Assembly: GCA_023433825.1 (NCBI GenBank)
Contig: JAEYTU010000042.1
Coordinates: 1-8,184, forward strand
Direction of reading: 5' to 3'
Source of the DNA: Planctomycetota bacterium
Lineage (GTDB): Bacteria > Planctomycetota > UBA1135 > UBA2386
DNA length: 8,184 bases
The stretch's first letter is position 1. Each line of letters opens with the position of its first letter. A model generated the notes under the pieces. The model searched no databases. It was not told where the DNA came from and saw nothing but the letters and a program-made list of their open reading frames with translations. Position numbers and translations under genes: made by a program. Shown piece after piece: positions 6,167 through 8,184 of this stretch.

Positions 6167-7327
6167 TCACAGCTTCCAGACGATCCCGCGGCCGTACAGC
6201 CATCGCAGCACGACGTACCACCCGAGGACCCAGACGATCGAGTAGCCGAGCGATGCGGCGTTCGGCGCGAGCCAGGACGCGAACAGCTCGTCGTGGATCC
6301 ACGTCGCGAGCCGGATCGGACGCCCGTCCGGTCCGTCGACTTCGATCATCCGGACGGTCTGCGACAGCACCGAACTGCCGACGAAGACCAGCAACGCGTT
6401 GACGCCGTAGACGACGAACGGCTGTGCGAACCGACGGTGGCCGCGCACGTCGACGACCCACAGGCAGACGACGAGCGTCAGCATCGCCTGACCGCCGGTG
6501 AACATCGCGTACGAGCTCGTCCACAGCGGCTTGTTGATCGGGAACGCCAGACCGGCGCACCAGCCGGCGGCGACCAGCACGACGCCGCGGACGGCGATGC
6601 GCGCGATCTTCTCGGCGATCGGTGCCGTCGAGCGCAGCAGGCTTCCGGTCCACACGCCGAACCAGGTCGTCGCGAACGCCGGAATCGTGCTCAGCAGTCC
6701 TTCCGGGTCGAACGGCGGCGCCTTCTTCCAGACGTGCAGACCGAAGACGGCGTGATCGAGCCACGCGCCGAGATCGTCGCCCTGCCGATCGATCGCATAG
6801 ACCGCGCCGGTGCTCGGCACCGGCACGAACCGCTGCACGACCCAGTAGCCGACCAGACACGCCACGGCGAACGTCGCGAGCCGCCGCGGCGACAGCGACA
6901 GGTACAGCAGCGCGACGACCGCATAGCAGACGCCGATTCGCTGCAGCACACCCGGGAAGCGCACGCCGGTCAGATCGCGGTGCCAACCGAACTCCGGCAC
7001 GAACGTGACGAACGGGTAGGCCGCGAGTCCGATCCCGATCGCGACGAGCGCCGCAGCCCGCCACAGGATGTGGCGACGGATCTGTCCGAGGCCGGCGCCG
7101 TCGGCGACGCGGCGGTCGAGTGCGAGCGGGATCGACACGCCGACCGCGAACAGGAAGAACGGGAACACCAGATCCGTCGGCGTGCATCCGTGCCACGGCG
7201 CGTGACGGAGCGGCGCGTACATCGCGTTCCAACTGCCCGGATTGTTGACCAGGATCATCGCGGCGATCGTGACGCCGCGGAACACGTCGAGCGCGAGCAG
7301 GCGGGTTCGCGTCGCCGTTTCGCTCAC
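6167..7327 (-). CDS. NagX/HGSNAT-type membrane acetyltransferase-like protein (DUF5009/DUF1624 family)
   Basis: This 386-residue integral membrane protein has about ten hydrophobic helices (roughly at 12-30, 51-70, 86-108, 127-146, 150-168, 214-232, 244-262, 272-293, 302-322 and 362-380). It belongs with heparan-alpha-glucosaminide N-acetyltransferase-like proteins, which in animals acetylate terminal glucosamine across a membrane. In bacteria they occur with amino-sugar genes, and acetyltransferase and transporter roles have both been suggested. Family hallmarks are ALDVFRG at 12-18, VNNPGSW at 27-33, RHAPWHGCTPTDLVFP at 41-56, FDPEGLLSTIPA at 206-217 and FPINKPLWTSSY at 262-273. H42 sits where the human enzyme has its proposed acetyl-carrying histidine. 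I chose the GTG at 7327: it overlaps the murQ stop as GTGA, follows GAAGG (7337-7341) at nine bases, and starts the protein just before the conserved ALDVFRG. A longer in-frame start at 7381 would add an arginine-rich stretch inside murQ. Which sugar it handles is not shown. Confidence 0.85.
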   Translation of the reverse strand: MSETATRTRLLALDVFRGVTIAAMILVNNPGSWNAMYAPLRHAPWHGCTPTDLVFPFFLFAVGVSIPLALDRRVADGAGLGQIRRHILWRAAALVAIGIGLAAYPFVTFVPEFGWHRDLTGVRFPGVLQRIGVCYAVVALLYLSLSPRRLATFAVACLVGYWVVQRFVPVPSTGAVYAIDRQGDDLGAWLDHAVFGLHVWKKAPPFDPEGLLSTIPAFATTWFGVWTGSLLRSTAPIAEKIARIAVRGVVLVAAGWCAGLAFPINKPLWTSSYAMFTGGQAMLTLVVCLWVVDVRGHRRFAQPFVVYGVNALLVFVGSSVLSQTVRMIEVDGPDGRPIRLATWIHDELFASWLAPNAASLGYSIVWVLGWYVVLRWLYGRGIVWKL

Positions 7328-8184
7328 GTCGCGCCGCCTTCGATCGCGGCCCGCACGCGGCCGCCGTGGCGCGCGAGACACGCGCGTGCGACGTCTGCCG
7401 TCACTCCGAGCCGTGCTGCGACGATCGCCGTCTTGACCTCACCGCCGCACCGGGCCAGCACGTCGGCCGCCTTCGTCGCGTCGACGTCGAGCGCCAGCGC
7501 GACGATCCGCCGGCACCGCGCGCGCAACTTCTCGTTCGTCGCCTGCACGTCGACCATCAGGTTTCGGTAGGCCTTGCCGCTGCGGACGAACGCGCCCGTG
7601 GTCAGCATGTTGAGGACCATCTTCGTGACGGTGCCGGCCTTCAGCCGCGTCGATCCAGAGAGGACTTCGGGGCCGACGACGAGCGGGATCGCGAGGTCGG
7701 CGGCGTCGGCGACCGGCGACGGATCGTTGCAGACGATCGCGACCGTCGTCGCGCCGGCCGCACGCGCTGCGCCCAACAGCCCGAGCACGTACGGCGTGCG
7801 TCCGCTCGCCGTGATCCCGACGACGACGTCGAGCGCGGTCACGCGTTCCGCCTCAATATCGCGGGCGCCGAGCGTCGGATCGTCCTCGGCACCTTCGACG
7901 GCACGGACGAACGCCCCCGCGCCGCCGGCGATGCAGCCGACGACCTGGTGCGGTGGCGATCCGAACGTCGGAGGGCATTCGACGGCGTCGAGGACGCCGA
8001 GCCGGCCCGACGTCCCAGCCCCCCCGTAGAGCAGGCGACCGCCGCGCGCGAACGCCGACGCGACGTGATCGATCGCCGCCGCGATCCGTGTGGACTGTGC
8101 GGCGACGACGTCGGTGAGGCGCCGATCCTCGTCGTTCATCAGCGCGACGATCGCGAGGCTCGACATCCGATCGAGGTCTTCGGC
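7324..8184 (-). CDS. murQ: N-acetylmuramic acid 6-phosphate etherase MurQ (5' end outside window)
   Basis: MurQ removes the D-lactyl ether from MurNAc 6-phosphate in the cytosol, giving GlcNAc 6-phosphate and D-lactate, a step of cell-wall sugar recycling or MurNAc catabolism. The visible 286 residues form a SIS-domain protein with all the main motifs. Counting from the in-frame ATG at 8166, these are GGAGTSGRLGVLDA (48-61), ECPPTFG with E63, EGAEDD with E94, VGITASGRTPYV, VGPEVLSGSTRLKAGT and LMVDVQATNEKL. E63 and E94 align without gaps to the catalytic Glu83 and Glu114 of the E. coli enzyme. The C-terminal helical domain ends in a HGGRVRAAIE stretch matching the E. coli end. The ATG at 8166 is not the true start: upstream in frame the codons read AEDLDR, matching SAEIDR of E. 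coli, so the gene runs past the window edge and lacks about 14 residues here. It is the upstream partner of the NagX-like gene (GTGA overlap). Confidence 0.95.
   Translation of the reverse strand, partial: AEDLDRMSSLAIVALMNDEDRRLTDVVAAQSTRIAAAIDHVASAFARGGRLLYGGAGTSGRLGVLDAVECPPTFGSPPHQVVGCIAGGAGAFVRAVEGAEDDPTLGARDIEAERVTALDVVVGITASGRTPYVLGLLGAARAAGATTVAIVCNDPSPVADAADLAIPLVVGPEVLSGSTRLKAGTVTKMVLNMLTTGAFVRSGKAYRNLMVDVQATNEKLRARCRRIVALALDVDATKAADVLARCGGEVKTAIVAARLGVTADVARACLARHGGRVRAAIEGGAT
7337..7341 (-). promoter_or_regulatory. Ribosome binding site of the NagX-like gene
   Basis: On the minus strand GAAGG stands nine bases before the GTG at 7327 and lies inside the end of murQ. Together with the GTGA overlap it supports a coupled start rather than the upstream in-frame one. 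Confidence 0.35.

Noticed and set aside
6293..7570. 425-codon plus-strand frame opposite the NagX-like gene and murQ
   Set aside because: It is a shadow of two well-supported genes, with low-complexity Arg/Asp/Glu composition.

Overview
The window looks like chromosomal DNA from a G+C-rich bacterium, most likely a member of the Planctomycetota. This is an inference from three things: strong G/C bias at codon third positions, two secreted proteins with Sec signals and a type of C-terminal beta-rich tail I associate with that phylum, and a mix of sulfur-transfer and cell-wall-sugar genes. No rRNA, tRNA, CRISPR array, insertion sequence or phage gene is visible. The window is gene-dense: six genes cover nearly all of it, and no gap exceeds about 170 bases.

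Region 1 (161-2691, plus strand) is a two-gene sulfation unit. The first gene encodes a bifunctional ATP sulfurylase/APS kinase, which makes the sulfate donor PAPS. The second encodes a PAPS-dependent sulfotransferase of the Sulfotransfer_3/tyrosylprotein-sulfotransferase-like type. Their stop and start codons overlap (ATGA), so donor synthesis and donor use are probably translationally coupled.

Region 2 (2717-6142) holds two divergently transcribed genes for exported proteins. On the minus strand is a GHL10-like TIM-barrel glycosidase fused to a PKD-like domain and a C-terminal module. On the plus strand is a 523-residue secreted protein of unknown function. The 171-base gap between them carries a mirrored GTGTCTA element that overlaps a candidate -10 box in each direction. 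The two proteins appear to share a related C-terminal module, which could be a common sorting or anchoring signal.

Region 3 (6167-8184, minus strand) is an amino-sugar recycling unit. murQ (N-acetylmuramic acid 6-phosphate etherase, with its extreme 5' end outside the window) overlaps by GTGA a polytopic membrane protein of the NagX/HGSNAT acetyltransferase-like family. The glycosidase of region 2 could feed this unit if its substrate is peptidoglycan glycan, but nothing in the sequence proves that.

Long open frames antisense to every gene are composition-driven shadows and are not annotated. The most interesting items are the coupled PAPS synthase-sulfotransferase pair, with the sulfotransferase keeping tyrosylprotein-sulfotransferase-like catalytic positions, and the shared tail and shared promoter element of the two divergent secreted-protein genes.
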